Origin: Scytolyngbya sp. HA4215-MV1
GTDB lineage: Bacteria; Cyanobacteriota; Cyanobacteriia; Leptolyngbyales; Leptolyngbyaceae
Length of the DNA: 64,000 nt
Assembly (NCBI GenBank): GCA_019359045.1
Contig: JAHHIA010000001.1
Span: forward strand, 1 to 64,000
Reading direction: 5' to 3'
Made by a program: the position numbers and the translations under genes. The number at the start of each line of letters is the position of its first letter. The first letter of the stretch is position 1. The notes beneath the pieces are model-generated. The model saw only the letters and a list, made by a program, of their open reading frames with translations. It searched no databases and was not told the DNA's origin. Of this stretch, positions 9,453-18,543 are shown in pieces.

Positions 9453-10200
9453 TCTGTTGCCGATTCAGCCGAAGCCTCGGACGATCGTCCGTTCAGGTGA
9501 GCGGCTACAGCGATTGAGTCATCTTTTCTTATGTGTGTTCCTTTTGCTGGCATTTCCAAGCAGATCGCTGGCTGAAAGCTCTGTAACTCCTCCTCCTCCG
9601 GGTGCTGAAAGCCAAGTTGAGCATGGTCCAGTAGAGAACGATCTCGTGGAGATGACCAGCAGTTGTACCGCCCAGACCAACGATTCCTTATCCGATCGAG
9701 TTTTGAATCTACCAAGTTTGTCGTGGTTGCAATCTCAACTTGCCGAGAGAAAGCGATATGGCAACCAACCCATTAAAGCCTGGTCAGCCTGCCGAGGCAA
9801 TACCAATATTCTCTGTAAGCCCGGGGATACGGTTTGTCGGGTTGATGTGGAAATTAATCGTCAACTTTGGAGCTTGCTGGATCATTTGGAACGATACGAA
9901 CTGGTGAATAAATTGGGATACGAGTTTGTCAACCAGTTTGTGGATTTGAGCAATCCTCCGCCTGGAAATTATCACTATAACGTGCAATTTTTCGATCGTC
10001 CGCCTAACTACACCGATGCAGCTGAACCCTCGAACCAGTTGCAGAAACGGCGTGAAGTAAAGCCAGAAGCGCTATATGAGTGCAGTTCTCGTATCGCTCC
10101 AGACGCATCTACCCCAACGGCTAGTCGCCTGGTGTGTCAGATTGGTCCGCTCAATTTTGTTAATCAAGGGTGGCGGCTTCCCCAAAATATCTCAAACTAA
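9433..10200 (+). CDS. Hypothetical secreted protein
   Basis: The frame opens far upstream, but the coding part probably begins at ATG 9433 (or 9421), overlapping the ComFB gene by 20 to 32 bases and giving about 255 residues. A hydrophobic stretch LFLCVFLLLAFPSRSLA near residues 27-44 looks like a signal peptide with cleavage after SLA. The mature part contains six or more cysteines (for example WSACRGNTNILCKPGD and CRVDVEIN) and a helical LLDHLERYELVNKLGYEF segment. I do not recognise a family. Overlap with ComFB suggests translational coupling. A hairpin follows the stop. Confidence 0.6.
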   Translation: MVVIGFSLLPIQPKPRTIVRSGERLQRLSHLFLCVFLLLAFPSRSLAESSVTPPPPGAESQVEHGPVENDLVEMTSSCTAQTNDSLSDRVLNLPSLSWLQSQLAERKRYGNQPIKAWSACRGNTNILCKPGDTVCRVDVEINRQLWSLLDHLERYELVNKLGYEFVNQFVDLSNPPPGNYHYNVQFFDRPPNYTDAAEPSNQLQKRREVKPEALYECSSRIAPDASTPTASRLVCQIGPLNFVNQGWRLPQNISN

Positions 10201-10214
10201 AGGGTGGTGCTGAA

Positions 10215-10255
10215 TAGTAGTATGAATTGGAACGAAGTTTCAATTCATACTGCTC
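10215..10255. terminator. Bidirectional hairpin between convergent genes
   Basis: AGTATGAATTG at 10219-10229 pairs with CAATTCATACT at 10241-10251, and the inner bases extend the stem to about 15 pairs around a GAA loop. It lies between the secreted protein and the convergent solute-binding protein. Confidence 0.6.
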
Positions 10256-10285
10256 CAAATTCATACCCAGAATCAGCAACGCCAA

Positions 10286-11497
10286 CTAAAGTGAGGGCGA
10301 AGTTGGAACAACCTGGCGGATCGATTGCCATAGCAAACGGTGTTGTTCTAGGGTTGGTTTAGCGATGGGCAAGAGAAACTCGCTGTTACGTAGGGTCTCT
10401 TCATTGCATACCAGCAGTGGATTTTTCCGCAATGGTTCCGGCAGCTTTGAGGTCGAGCGATCGATAAAGACTGGCGAAACGGCATGGCTTTGTAGAGAGA
10501 GCTGTTCCGCAATTTCAGGTTGCCAGCAAAAATCAATCCATTGATTGAGCAATTTTGCTTGATTAGGAGGAGGTGCGCTGGCAGGACGAACCCATAAATC
10601 TGCCCAAAGGGCAGTGCCCGATTGGGGGATGATTGCCTGTAATTTATAATTCCGTTTCATTGCCGATAAAATATCTGTAGACCAGCCCACTGCCAGCAAA
10701 GTTTGCCCTAACAGTAAGGGTTGCAAGTAATCTGTAGAACTGTAGAATTTGGTCTGACGGTTTAAAGCGATCAATTCCGACTTTAAATTGGGAACTGGCT
10801 GCAAATTGGGCAAGTTGTAGGAACAACCTAATTTTTTCAGGGCTAAACCAATAATTTCGCGAGGATGATCGAGTAAGGAAAATTTACCGCACAATTCTTT
10901 GCGCCAAAGATCATGCCAATCGGTCGGTAGCGATAGCCCCTGCTGCTCAAACAGATCTTTGCGATAAACCAGCATGGTGCAACCCCAACGATAGGGGGCT
11001 GCCCAAACTTGCCCTTTTGGATCGGGGTTACCCTGCAGATCTCGAGTGACCAGGGTTTGCCAGCGTGGAGGCAATGTTTGCCACTGTTGCCACTGGCTCA
11101 GGTCGAGTGGCTGAATTAACTTTTGTTGAATCGCTGTTTCAAGCCAATAGTCTCCCAATGTCACTAGGTCGGATGCGCCCGCAGGAGGTTGGGCAATGAA
11201 AGGAATCGGAATGAGCGGTTTATTAGGAGTTTTAGGAACATTCGCGCGACGTTTCCAGCCTTGCAGCAACTCGAATAAATCTTGCAACCTGGGCTGAGGG
11301 TTAAAGTCAAGGGCAAAATTGTGCACCGAATTCCGCTGTAACTTTTCCCGAAACCTGCCTAGCATTAGTGCTGGAATGGAACCCTTCAGCAGTTCGATTC
11401 GCAAGGTCAGCCGATCGCGACTGCTGCCGCAACCCAGCAACCCCTGGCTCAGGGTAAGCGCTCCCAGCCTATACAAAAAAGACCGTCGATTCATCAT
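10286..11497 (-). CDS. Extracellular solute-binding lipoprotein (spermidine/putrescine-type)
   Basis: Starting at ATG 11497 the 403-residue protein begins MMNRRSFLYRLGALTLSQG and has a lipobox LLGCGSS. The twin Arg followed by Ser-Phe-Leu suggests possible Tat export. The body matches PotD-like periplasmic binding proteins: APYRWGCTMLVYRKDLF, LPTDWHDLWRKEL and LLAVGWSTDILS. Such proteins capture polyamines, iron or similar ligands for an ABC transporter. No permease or ATPase lies beside it, so it may serve a distant transporter. It converges on the upstream secreted-protein gene. Confidence 0.85.
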   Translation of the reverse strand: MMNRRSFLYRLGALTLSQGLLGCGSSRDRLTLRIELLKGSIPALMLGRFREKLQRNSVHNFALDFNPQPRLQDLFELLQGWKRRANVPKTPNKPLIPIPFIAQPPAGASDLVTLGDYWLETAIQQKLIQPLDLSQWQQWQTLPPRWQTLVTRDLQGNPDPKGQVWAAPYRWGCTMLVYRKDLFEQQGLSLPTDWHDLWRKELCGKFSLLDHPREIIGLALKKLGCSYNLPNLQPVPNLKSELIALNRQTKFYSSTDYLQPLLLGQTLLAVGWSTDILSAMKRNYKLQAIIPQSGTALWADLWVRPASAPPPNQAKLLNQWIDFCWQPEIAEQLSLQSHAVSPVFIDRSTSKLPEPLRKNPLLVCNEETLRNSEFLLPIAKPTLEQHRLLWQSIRQVVPTSPSL

Positions 11498-11673
11498 GCT
11501 GAACCAATGCAACTGGACAATCACCACAGAAGAACAGCAGCTTCCGAGATTTGAGCGCCTGCCATTCCAGTTTTCTGCTCTTTACTCAGCTGCCAAAGAC
11601 ACGTTAGCCTGAATACGCTAGCACAATTTCTTTGTCACTCAGCTGTTTGAGCAAGTGGATCCAGACTGAGCAG

Positions 11674-12180
11674 TTACAAGGCAGAAGGCGCCAAGGGGAG
11701 GGTAAGTTGTTTGACATAGACTCGATCGCAACGAGCGGTTTCAACCCCGGTACTAGTTTGATAGTGATTGCGTTCATAAAGCTGGATCGCTTCGACTAAT
11801 ACACTGGCTGTTTCTAACCAGATTTGCTGAAAGCCACGATCGGCAATCACTTGTTCAAGCGTTTCTAGTAAAAAACGTCCTAACCCCAATCCTCGATAGC
11901 CAGGAAAAAGGTACATCTTGCGAATTTCTACGGCATTCTCTCCCCGTGCAATGGGATAGTAGGCAGCCGTTCCCACGACCAAGCCCTCATGCTCAACCAC
12001 CCAAAATTCTCCTCCTCGCTCGGTATAAAATGCTTCTACTGCCAGAACGTCGAGATCGGCTCCTTTTGGTTCAAACTTTAAACCATAAGCAGACAGCACG
12101 GAACGAATGAGCTCAGCCGCTGCGGCGCGATCGCGCGGTTGCCAAGAACGGATGAGAAAGTTGTGATAGCGGATTTCCAT
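11674..12180 (-). CDS. GNAT family N-acetyltransferase
   Basis: The ATG at 12180 gives 168 residues. The acetyl-CoA loop is visible in MYLFPGYRGLGLGRFLLETLE, and the preceding strand EFWVVEHEGLVVGTAAYYPI and following IWLETASVLVEAIQLYERNHY complete the GNAT fold. It should transfer an acetyl group from acetyl-CoA to an amine; the acceptor is unknown. A TTG codon at 12186 overlaps the miaE stop as TTGA, so translational coupling with the upstream miaE gene is possible and the start could be that TTG. It forms a two-gene unit with miaE. Confidence 0.88.
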   Translation of the reverse strand: MEIRYHNFLIRSWQPRDRAAAAELIRSVLSAYGLKFEPKGADLDVLAVEAFYTERGGEFWVVEHEGLVVGTAAYYPIARGENAVEIRKMYLFPGYRGLGLGRFLLETLEQVIADRGFQQIWLETASVLVEAIQLYERNHYQTSTGVETARCDRVYVKQLTLPLAPSAL

Positions 12181-12182
12181 AA

Positions 12183-12782
12183 TCAACTATGGATTCTCGG
12201 TTCGGGATAGAGCTCTGCCAATAATTCACTTTCGGCAGCCGCTAGACTTTCGAGGCGTGGTTCAACCAGGGTGCGATCGAAATAGGTTGTTGCCAAGATC
12301 CAGTAAGCCCCGTAATGTCTGGCTTCTGAAGCCATCAATCCTCGATAAAAGCGAGCCAACTCTGTATCTGGGCAGTGGTTTGCCAACAAACCCAAACGTT
12401 CGTGACTGCGCGCTTCGATCAGTCCTGAAACGAGTAGCGAGTCAAGTAGGCGATGCGGTTCTGCCGAACGAATTTGTGCCTTGAGTCCTGCCCCATAGGG
12501 AGGGGCGGAGAGCGGTGCTAGAGGGATGTGGCGCCGTTCCAGGATTTGGTTGACCTGCTCAAAATGTTCCAGTTCTTCACGGGCGATCGCCGTGAGAGTT
12601 CTGACTAATTTTTCATTGGAAGGATATCGAAACATTAGATTGAGTGCAACTCCAGCCGCTTTACGCTCACAGTGGGAATGATCTAGCAGCAGGGTATCCA
12701 GATTTGCCAATGCCTGCTCTACCCAGGCAGGATGAGTCGGTTTTTGTAAAAATTTTATAGTGGCAGGTAGCGTAAACAGCAT
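12183..12782 (-). CDS. miaE: tRNA-(ms2io6A)-hydroxylase
   Basis: This 199-residue diiron protein matches MiaE, which hydroxylates the isopentenyl group of 2-methylthio-N6-isopentenyladenosine at tRNA position 37. Iron ligands are visible as E-x-x-H pairs: EELEHFEQVNQILERR and EARHYGAYW, with further acidic residues in HCERKAAGVALNLMFRYPS and GLIEARSHERLGLL. The start ATG at 12782 is directly before the conserved N-terminus. Length is normal. The gene is followed immediately by a GNAT gene with overlap or near overlap, so the two are probably co-transcribed. Confidence 0.93.
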   Translation of the reverse strand: MLFTLPATIKFLQKPTHPAWVEQALANLDTLLLDHSHCERKAAGVALNLMFRYPSNEKLVRTLTAIAREELEHFEQVNQILERRHIPLAPLSAPPYGAGLKAQIRSAEPHRLLDSLLVSGLIEARSHERLGLLANHCPDTELARFYRGLMASEARHYGAYWILATTYFDRTLVEPRLESLAAAESELLAELYPEPRIHS

Positions 12783-12841
12783 AGGTTGGGCAACCGGGAA
12801 TGAAGGGGCAAAACAGAGCCGTTTTTCAGTCGATTCTGCCT

Positions 12842-13162
12842 TTACTTGATTGGAATAAATGGCAAAAATGTCTTAAAAAATCGCCGCAGGCGCAATAGAC
12901 TGATCACTTTACGAACTTTTGGGGAGACTTGGGCAGGAGGCGGATTTATCCCAGTCTGTAGCAGTGCTTCTAGCTCGGCGTATTCAGCCGCAGTGAGTGG
13001 TTTGCCGTCAATGGGCGATCTAGCATCCAGAATAATCTCTGTTCGCAAAATTTCTTCGGGTGTGTCTTGGGGGGGAGGCAGCGCCAGCACTGGGTTCGTG
13101 GCAAAGACGATCAGCCCCAGGGTTAAAGATTTGAGATTGAAGATTGAAGATTTTAAATTCAC
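12842..13162 (-). CDS. Conserved cyanobacterial hypothetical secreted protein
   Basis: The frame starts with GTG at 13162 and encodes 106 residues. Residues about 12-27 (LTLGLIVFATNPVLAL) form a signal peptide, followed by PPPQDTPEEILRTEIILDAR and SPIDGKPLTAAEYAELEALL, a sequence style I know from small conserved cyanobacterial proteins of unknown function. The first 14 codons (NLKSSIFNLKS) are encoded by AATCTTC-type heptamer repeats (STRR), so the true start may have been shifted by repeat growth. The gene is on the same strand as miaE but 59 bases upstream of it. Confidence 0.65.
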   Translation of the reverse strand: MNLKSSIFNLKSLTLGLIVFATNPVLALPPPQDTPEEILRTEIILDARSPIDGKPLTAAEYAELEALLQTGINPPPAQVSPKVRKVISLLRLRRFFKTFLPFIPIK

Positions 13163-13306
13163 AGGGATGCAACGCTTTGATGGTAAGAATCTTCTTACTC
13201 AATCTATCGGGGCAAATCCAAAATCGCAAATTGTTTGCTGAGGTTTACAGCTCAAGGAAGGTCGGCGGGACAACTTCTGCCAAGGGGTAAAATCGCAAAT
13301 CTATCA

Positions 13307-13978
13307 TCATGCCAGTCCGGGTGGCAGGGGTTCGTGGCATTCGGCATGAATTTGGGAGATCCGTTCAAACAGCCAGGGGTACTGGTGTCGATAGTTGGGG
13401 ATCAAGGCTAAGGGACTGAGGAGGGCACTGGCAGCCATGTCAGCAACGCTGAGTTGAGTCCCAAATAGGTAGGGAGCATTTTTCCAGCGATCGCCCAAAA
13501 ACTCCAGAGCGGTTGTCAACCGGCTAGCTGCTAGCTTTGCTGTGGCTGAGTTGATGCCATACTGTCGTTGCACGACCTGAATTACCATCTGACTGGCGAA
13601 GGAAGGATCGATCTCCTTCCCCTGTCCAGCCCGGAATTGATAATACACAAAGCGGGTTGCTGTGCCAATACTTTCATCCAACCAATCTTCCAAAACCCAG
13701 GCTTCGGACTGGGCGCGGGGATTGGGTAAGCATAAAGTAGGTTGCGGCTGATAAGTTTCCAGAAATTTCAGGATTTGGGTCGAGTCAGAGATCGCTTCCG
13801 GTTGATCAGCCAATTGGGGCATTAAAACGGGCGTTGTAGTCAGTCCGGTCAGTGTCCTGAGCCTAAAAATATGTAGCCCAGGGGTCAAATTTTCAACCTG
13901 ATAGTTTATTCCCTTATAACCCAGCGCTAGCCGCGCCTTGCGGCAATAGTGAGAGGTGCTGAACTGCAATAAAAGCAT
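13307..13978 (-). CDS. Glutathione S-transferase family protein
   Basis: The ATG at 13978 gives 223 residues starting MLLLQFSTSHYCRKARLALG, the thioredoxin-like GST N-domain with a CxxC-like SHYCRKAR motif at the active-site helix. TTTPVLM supplies the cis-Pro that contacts glutathione and ISDSTQIL the Ser loop. The helical C-terminal domain runs to the end with LFGTQLSVADMAASALL, the N-capping Asp motif of GSTs. Such proteins conjugate or reduce substrates with glutathione. The upstream frame to 14020 lacks a better start. Confidence 0.9.
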   Translation of the reverse strand: MLLLQFSTSHYCRKARLALGYKGINYQVENLTPGLHIFRLRTLTGLTTTPVLMPQLADQPEAISDSTQILKFLETYQPQPTLCLPNPRAQSEAWVLEDWLDESIGTATRFVYYQFRAGQGKEIDPSFASQMVIQVVQRQYGINSATAKLAASRLTTALEFLGDRWKNAPYLFGTQLSVADMAASALLSPLALIPNYRHQYPWLFERISQIHAECHEPLPPGLA

Positions 13979-14147
13979 AAATACAGAACTGTGCTTTAGC
14001 CAGCTTTTTAAAAAGGACAACAGCCTACAGATGGAAAAAACCTAACTTGCTGGGAGACAATCGGATGATCATCAAAGCAACAAAGACTTACCTCTGTAGA
14101 CTGCTGACTTTATCGCTGTACGACAATAGCAACCTGTGGCTGATACC

Positions 14148-14177
14148 GAGTCTAGCTCCCAAGCGAGAGATAGACTC
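14148..14177. other. Short hairpin downstream of the small lipoprotein gene
   Basis: GAGTCTA at 14148-14154 pairs with TAGACTC at 14171-14177 over a 16-base loop. It lies about 80 bases past the stop of the small lipoprotein gene read on the minus strand, and could be part of its terminator or of the upstream control region of the GST gene. Confidence 0.35.
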
Positions 14178-14254
14178 TAGAAAAAATAGTGAGGAGCGAC
14201 TCTTTTAGCAGAAGCTAAGCGTTATTTGCAGCTAAAGCTCGTGCACTTGACTCA

Positions 14255-14377
14255 CTAGGGGCTAGGAGATTCGGTCGGAGCAGGGCTGCTTCCGCCATCA
14301 CCGCCACCAGAGCAAGCACCTAGACCAATAGCCAGGCCAAACACCAAAAACAAGCTAACAAGTAGTTTCCTGTTCAT
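14255..14377 (-). CDS. Tiny lipoprotein, 40 residues
   Basis: A 41-codon frame starts at ATG 14377 after GAGGAG placed seven bases upstream. It encodes MNRKLLVSLFLVFGLAIG followed by LGACSGGGDGG and a Ser/Pro-rich tail ending PTESPSP. The LGAC lipobox would be cut before Cys22, leaving a lipid-anchored peptide of about 19 residues. The good Shine-Dalgarno, the perfect signal structure and the isolated position support a real gene. Similar very short entericidin-like lipoproteins occur in many bacteria, but I cannot name this one. It could also be a fragment of a longer lost lipoprotein gene. Confidence 0.7.
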   Translation of the reverse strand: MNRKLLVSLFLVFGLAIGLGACSGGGDGGSSPAPTESPSP

Positions 14378-14764
14378 AACTCCTCTTTACGCTTACCGCG
14401 GTAAAAGTACTATCCGCTAGTTGACTACAATACTGCATTTTTGCCGAAATTTTTCACATTTCTTGATCTCACGCAAGACAGATTTTGACGAGATGCCGTT
14501 GAGTGCCGATATGCTAGCCGATACGTTAATTTTTGCTTGAATACGATAAATCTTGCTGATAAGTAAAAATATGGCTGTGAATCTCAAATCGTCAAAACTG
14601 AAATTGCCAAACTTTTGCAGTGATGCTAGCTACATTATTTGACACTAGAAATTAGTTATAATCTCCTTCATTTTGCAATCAGGGTGCCCGTTTTTGCTCG
14701 AAGCGATCGCAAGGCTTGGACGAACTGAATTCGTCAGGCTTCAGGTGTATCTTTGATATTTCTC
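14378..14764. other. Intergenic region before the GAF kinase
   Basis: Nearly 390 AT-rich bases separate the small lipoprotein from the kinase. TTGACA at 14639-14644 and TATAAT at 14657-14662 are both present but only 12 bases apart, which is too close for one promoter. No gene, repeat or RNA is recognisable. Confidence 0.4.
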
Positions 14765-16948
14765 ATGCTACGTCATTTATTGCTAAGTCCTGTGTTTCCT
14801 GTTCGTCCTGACAAATTGTCCAAATATTGGCTGTATCACCCAGAACAGCACCGAGTTCTGTTACGAAAAATCATCGATCGAGTTCGTAATTCTCTGGAAT
14901 TGCAAGTGGTTTTACAAACAGCTGTGGATGAAATTGCATCCTTGCTCGATCTGGATCGGTGTTATTTTTTCTGGTTTTATCCCGATACCGATCGGGTGCG
15001 GTTTGTTTGTAAAAACCAAGTAGCTCATCCGGTCGCTGCTAAGTTTCCCGGTCAATCTTTTAATAAAACAGGTTCATTTGCCTGTCAATCCCCTGAGCTA
15101 GGCTACCATCCAGTTAATTTGTTTGGTTCTGTTGCCACCGCGATCGCTGAGGGAGAGGTCATTGTCAGTCATGGCGGCAAGACGTTACCCACCATTTTTC
15201 ATCCTCTGACGCACTGGGTACACCAGTTACAGAGAGTGCCACCATCACAAGCTGCTCCAATTCTGGGTGCCCAGGCAACTTTAATGATTCCTGTGTGTAC
15301 TCGAGACAATGAGATAGGTTTTTTGGCTTGCTGCTCAGACCATGCTCGCCGCTGGGCTGGGGTAGAAGTGGAGTTTATGCGATCGATGGCTCAGCAGCTC
15401 GAAATTGCCATCAGTCAAGCACAGCTTTACGAGAAATCGCAAAAACAGGCGCAACGCGAGCGATTGGTTAACCAAATCACTGCCCAAACTCGCCAAAGTT
15501 TTGATCTGGAAATTATTTTGAGTGAAGCGATCGCGCATTTGTTGGAAGCTTTGGAGATCGATCGCTGCCTGGTGCATTTGCTTGACCACTGGGATGATAG
15601 CCAACGATTTGCCTCTGCCTCCCTGCAATTGCTCCCCACTTCCACTGGCAAAATTGCTCTGCAACGGCTGGATTTATTTGAGGTGTGCCGTGAGCCTTTT
15701 CGTCCTTCCATTGAAGATTTTGATCCCCAGGGTCCCATTACACAATGGGTGATTCAGAACTGTAAGCGCGTTGTCATCTCAGATGTCACTCAAGATCAGC
15801 GCATTGGGGTTCGCAATACAGAATATCAGCGGGCGCAGATCAGATCTTCCCTAGTCGTTCCCGTCCGCGCAAAGGGAATCCTCTACGCCATTCTTTATTT
15901 AAATCAATGCTCTCAAGTGCGCTACTGGTCAAAGCATGACCAAAAACTGGCACAGGCGGTTGCCGACCAATTAGCGATTTCCATCCAGCAGGCACATCTC
16001 TATGCCCGCACTCAGCAGCAGGCTGCGACGAGTTCAGCGCAAGCGCAACATCTGGCAGAAACGTTACAGGAATTGCGGCTGACCCAATCGCAATTAATCC
16101 AAAGCGAAAAAATGTCTAGCCTGGGGCGCATGGTGGCAGGGTTAGCCCACGAGATCAACAATCCAGTCAACTTTATTTCTGGCAACATTCCTTACATTGA
16201 AACCTATGTTCAGGATTTGCTCCGAGTATTGCAGGAGTATCAGATGCATTGTCCGGCGACAGCGACCGATCTCCAACAGTTGATTCAGGAAGTGGATTTG
16301 GCATTTCTTCTGTCAGATTTACCCCGCATTTTGAATTCAATGCGGGTCGGCGCTGAACGGATTCAGGAAATTGTGCTGTCGTTGCGTAATTTTGCCCGAC
16401 TTGATGAAGCGCATCGTAAAACTATCGATTTGCATGAAGGGTTAGAAAGCACGCTTTTTATTCTGCAAAACCAATTGGCAGGGATTCAAGTCATTCGGGA
16501 GTATGCCAATTTACCTGTGGTGGAATGTTGTCCCAGTTTGCTCAATCAGGTCTTTATGAATTTATTGATGAATGCGATCGAGTCCTTTGACCAGGCGCCA
16601 TTGGACCGTGAAAAAAAAATCATTATTCGTACAGAACTGGTTGTGGTGAGTCTGGCAGCAGAAGCCAAAGTTCTGGTATCGATCGCCGACAACGGCTCAG
16701 GCATTAGCCCGGAAATTCAGCCCAAAATCTTTGATCCCTTCTTTACCACCAAGGATGTGGGGCAAGGTACTGGGCTTGGTTTAACAGTGAGTTACCAGAC
16801 GATCGTCCATCAACATCAAGGACAGCTCCGATTTCACTCCACTCCTCATGAAGGGACAGAATTTATTATCGAATTGCCGCTTCGACATATCAGTGTGCCG
16901 TTAAATAGCCAAAAACGAGGTGCACTCCCCGCCTTAGAAGTCAGTTAA
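14765..16948 (+). CDS. Double-GAF sensor histidine kinase
   Basis: The ATG at 14765 gives 727 residues. Two GAF domains are visible: about 35-220 (LLDLDRCYFFWFYPD, TLMIPVCTRDNEIGFLACC) and about 235-415 (LEIDRCLVHLLD, SLVVPVRAKGILYAILYLNQ). A coiled-coil leads into a dimerisation/phosphoacceptor helix SSLGRMVAGLAHEINNPVNF, where the His in AHEINNP is the phosphorylation site. The ATPase domain shows VFMNLLMNAIESF, VSIADNGSGI and GTGLGLTVSYQTI. There is no transmembrane segment, so it is cytoplasmic. The GAF cysteines do not make a clear bilin-lyase motif. No response regulator is adjacent. Its stop overlaps the convergent AAA-FHA gene by four bases. Confidence 0.93.
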   Translation: MLRHLLLSPVFPVRPDKLSKYWLYHPEQHRVLLRKIIDRVRNSLELQVVLQTAVDEIASLLDLDRCYFFWFYPDTDRVRFVCKNQVAHPVAAKFPGQSFNKTGSFACQSPELGYHPVNLFGSVATAIAEGEVIVSHGGKTLPTIFHPLTHWVHQLQRVPPSQAAPILGAQATLMIPVCTRDNEIGFLACCSDHARRWAGVEVEFMRSMAQQLEIAISQAQLYEKSQKQAQRERLVNQITAQTRQSFDLEIILSEAIAHLLEALEIDRCLVHLLDHWDDSQRFASASLQLLPTSTGKIALQRLDLFEVCREPFRPSIEDFDPQGPITQWVIQNCKRVVISDVTQDQRIGVRNTEYQRAQIRSSLVVPVRAKGILYAILYLNQCSQVRYWSKHDQKLAQAVADQLAISIQQAHLYARTQQQAATSSAQAQHLAETLQELRLTQSQLIQSEKMSSLGRMVAGLAHEINNPVNFISGNIPYIETYVQDLLRVLQEYQMHCPATATDLQQLIQEVDLAFLLSDLPRILNSMRVGAERIQEIVLSLRNFARLDEAHRKTIDLHEGLESTLFILQNQLAGIQVIREYANLPVVECCPSLLNQVFMNLLMNAIESFDQAPLDREKKIIIRTELVVVSLAAEAKVLVSIADNGSGISPEIQPKIFDPFFTTKDVGQGTGLGLTVSYQTIVHQHQGQLRFHSTPHEGTEFIIELPLRHISVPLNSQKRGALPALEVS

Positions 16949-18543
16949 TCATCCACATCAGTTTCCTTCACAATGTCTTCTTTGGTGATAGGGATTGCTG
17001 CTACATCAACATGAGTTTCGACATCTCCACCTAACGTGCTTTCAGCTTTTTCGGGCATCAACCCAATACTGTGGCAATAGACCAGTTTGACCCCTGATCC
17101 TAGCAAGATCACATCTTCATCACGCAAATCGTGTGAGAAACGCTTTTGACCATTGATCAAGAGACCATTGGCACTGAGTTTGCCCTGAAGATTGCCATCC
17201 ACAATGCGGTAAAAATAAGTGCCATCTTCACGCGGAAGTTGCACCAGGGTGGCATGGTGGCGCGAGGCAAAAGGTGAAGCGATTCGGATATCACAGGTGG
17301 GAGATCGTCCGATCGAATAGCAGGGATCATTGAGCACAAACCGACGTTGCCCTAGCTCATCCTTCAACGTAATTAAATGATGATGCACCAGCTGTTCATT
17401 TTTTTTGAGCGCAGCATCGATCCATTTCTGGTCAAAAATTGCAGCATAAATGCGATTGCGAACCTTCAATTTTCCACCCCTTTCCACTACCAATCCTGAT
17501 AGACGCAACTCCATTTGCCGAGGGCTGTCGTTTGCTGGAATCTCACCCTGCTGAATGATTTGTTGGTAAATGCTGAGCAGCTGTACGGTGCGCTGTTCAT
17601 CTAGCAAGAGGCGATCGCGAATGGTGCGGAGATGTTCGGGTTCATCTTGCGATTCCCAATTGTCTAAAATGTGCAACTGCACCATCCGATTGACCCAATG
17701 GGTCTCCTGTCCTTTGGGAATCATGATGGGTGATTTGGCGATGAACTGGCATAACTTCTGCGTGAGAAAGGGTTGTCCTCCTGTCCACTCCAACACAGCT
17801 TGGAGTACAGCTTGAGGATTTTCGACCTTCTCTGCCAGTCCCTGAATTAGGGGTTGGGCTTCTTTGAGTTGGAATCCTTTCAGTTCGATTGCACGACCAA
17901 TATTAAAAGGAGTATGTCTTTTATCGGGAATGAGATCTGCCGGGGTTGCCACGCCTAACAAGGCAAAAGTCAGCTTGCGATAGGCAGGTTTGTCAGCTCG
18001 TCGGTTATAGCAGTCTCGAATCAGAGCAAAAAAATCACTGACTGAAAATTCAAGGCTGAGGATGCTGTCAATTTCATCCACAAAAATAATAAGCTTTTGC
18101 GGAATTGTTGGCAGAAGAATGTCTTCGATGAACTCGCTTAAGCGCTGAACGGGGGAAAGATGGTCGCGATCGCGCCACCAATTGCGCAGGTTGACTTGTT
18201 GGATTAAACCAAAACTGGTCACTAAAGTACGAATAATTCCGGCATACCACTGTTCAGGCGTGATATGTTGGCTACCAATTTGAGTCAAGTCAATGGCAGC
18301 ACAGGCAAAGCCCTCTGCTTGTAGTTGTTGCATTGTTTGCACCCGCAAACTCGACTTCCCCATTTGCCGAGAATTGAGCACATAACAAAATTCCCCTGTT
18401 TGCAGTCCCTCATAAAAGTCTTGATCTGCCTGCCTTGTCACATAAACAGATGCGTTGGCAGGCAAACTGCCCCCTACCTGAAATCGACTTTTGTGCGATA
18501 GGCATCTTTCTGCTTTTAGAAATTGCGTTGTCATCGAATGCAC
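16945..18543 (-). CDS. AAA-like ATPase (PF14516) fused to a C-terminal FHA domain
   Basis: The 532-residue frame begins with GTG at 18543, seven bases after GGAG; an ATG three codons later is an alternative. Residues about 20-340 form the cyanobacterial AAA-like domain with a Walker A variant LNSRQMGKSSLRVQTM, Walker B KLIIFVDEIDSI and the WTGGQPFLTQKLCQ helix. Residues about 395-500 form a phosphothreonine-binding FHA domain: CYSIGRSPTCDIRI, FASRHHATLVQL and SANGLLINGQK. The protein probably couples nucleotide-dependent switching to recognition of phosphoproteins. PF14516 proteins are widespread in filamentous cyanobacteria and usually fused to effector or sensor domains, but their role is unclear. 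The histidine kinase converges on it. Confidence 0.88.
   Translation of the reverse strand: MHSMTTQFLKAERCLSHKSRFQVGGSLPANASVYVTRQADQDFYEGLQTGEFCYVLNSRQMGKSSLRVQTMQQLQAEGFACAAIDLTQIGSQHITPEQWYAGIIRTLVTSFGLIQQVNLRNWWRDRDHLSPVQRLSEFIEDILLPTIPQKLIIFVDEIDSILSLEFSVSDFFALIRDCYNRRADKPAYRKLTFALLGVATPADLIPDKRHTPFNIGRAIELKGFQLKEAQPLIQGLAEKVENPQAVLQAVLEWTGGQPFLTQKLCQFIAKSPIMIPKGQETHWVNRMVQLHILDNWESQDEPEHLRTIRDRLLLDEQRTVQLLSIYQQIIQQGEIPANDSPRQMELRLSGLVVERGGKLKVRNRIYAAIFDQKWIDAALKKNEQLVHHHLITLKDELGQRRFVLNDPCYSIGRSPTCDIRIASPFASRHHATLVQLPREDGTYFYRIVDGNLQGKLSANGLLINGQKRFSHDLRDEDVILLGSGVKLVYCHSIGLMPEKAESTLGGDVETHVDVAAIPITKEDIVKETDVDD

Noticed and set aside
14639-14662. TTGACA plus TATAAT promoter before the GAF kinase
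   Set aside because: The two hexamers are only 12 bases apart, too short for a sigma-70 promoter.
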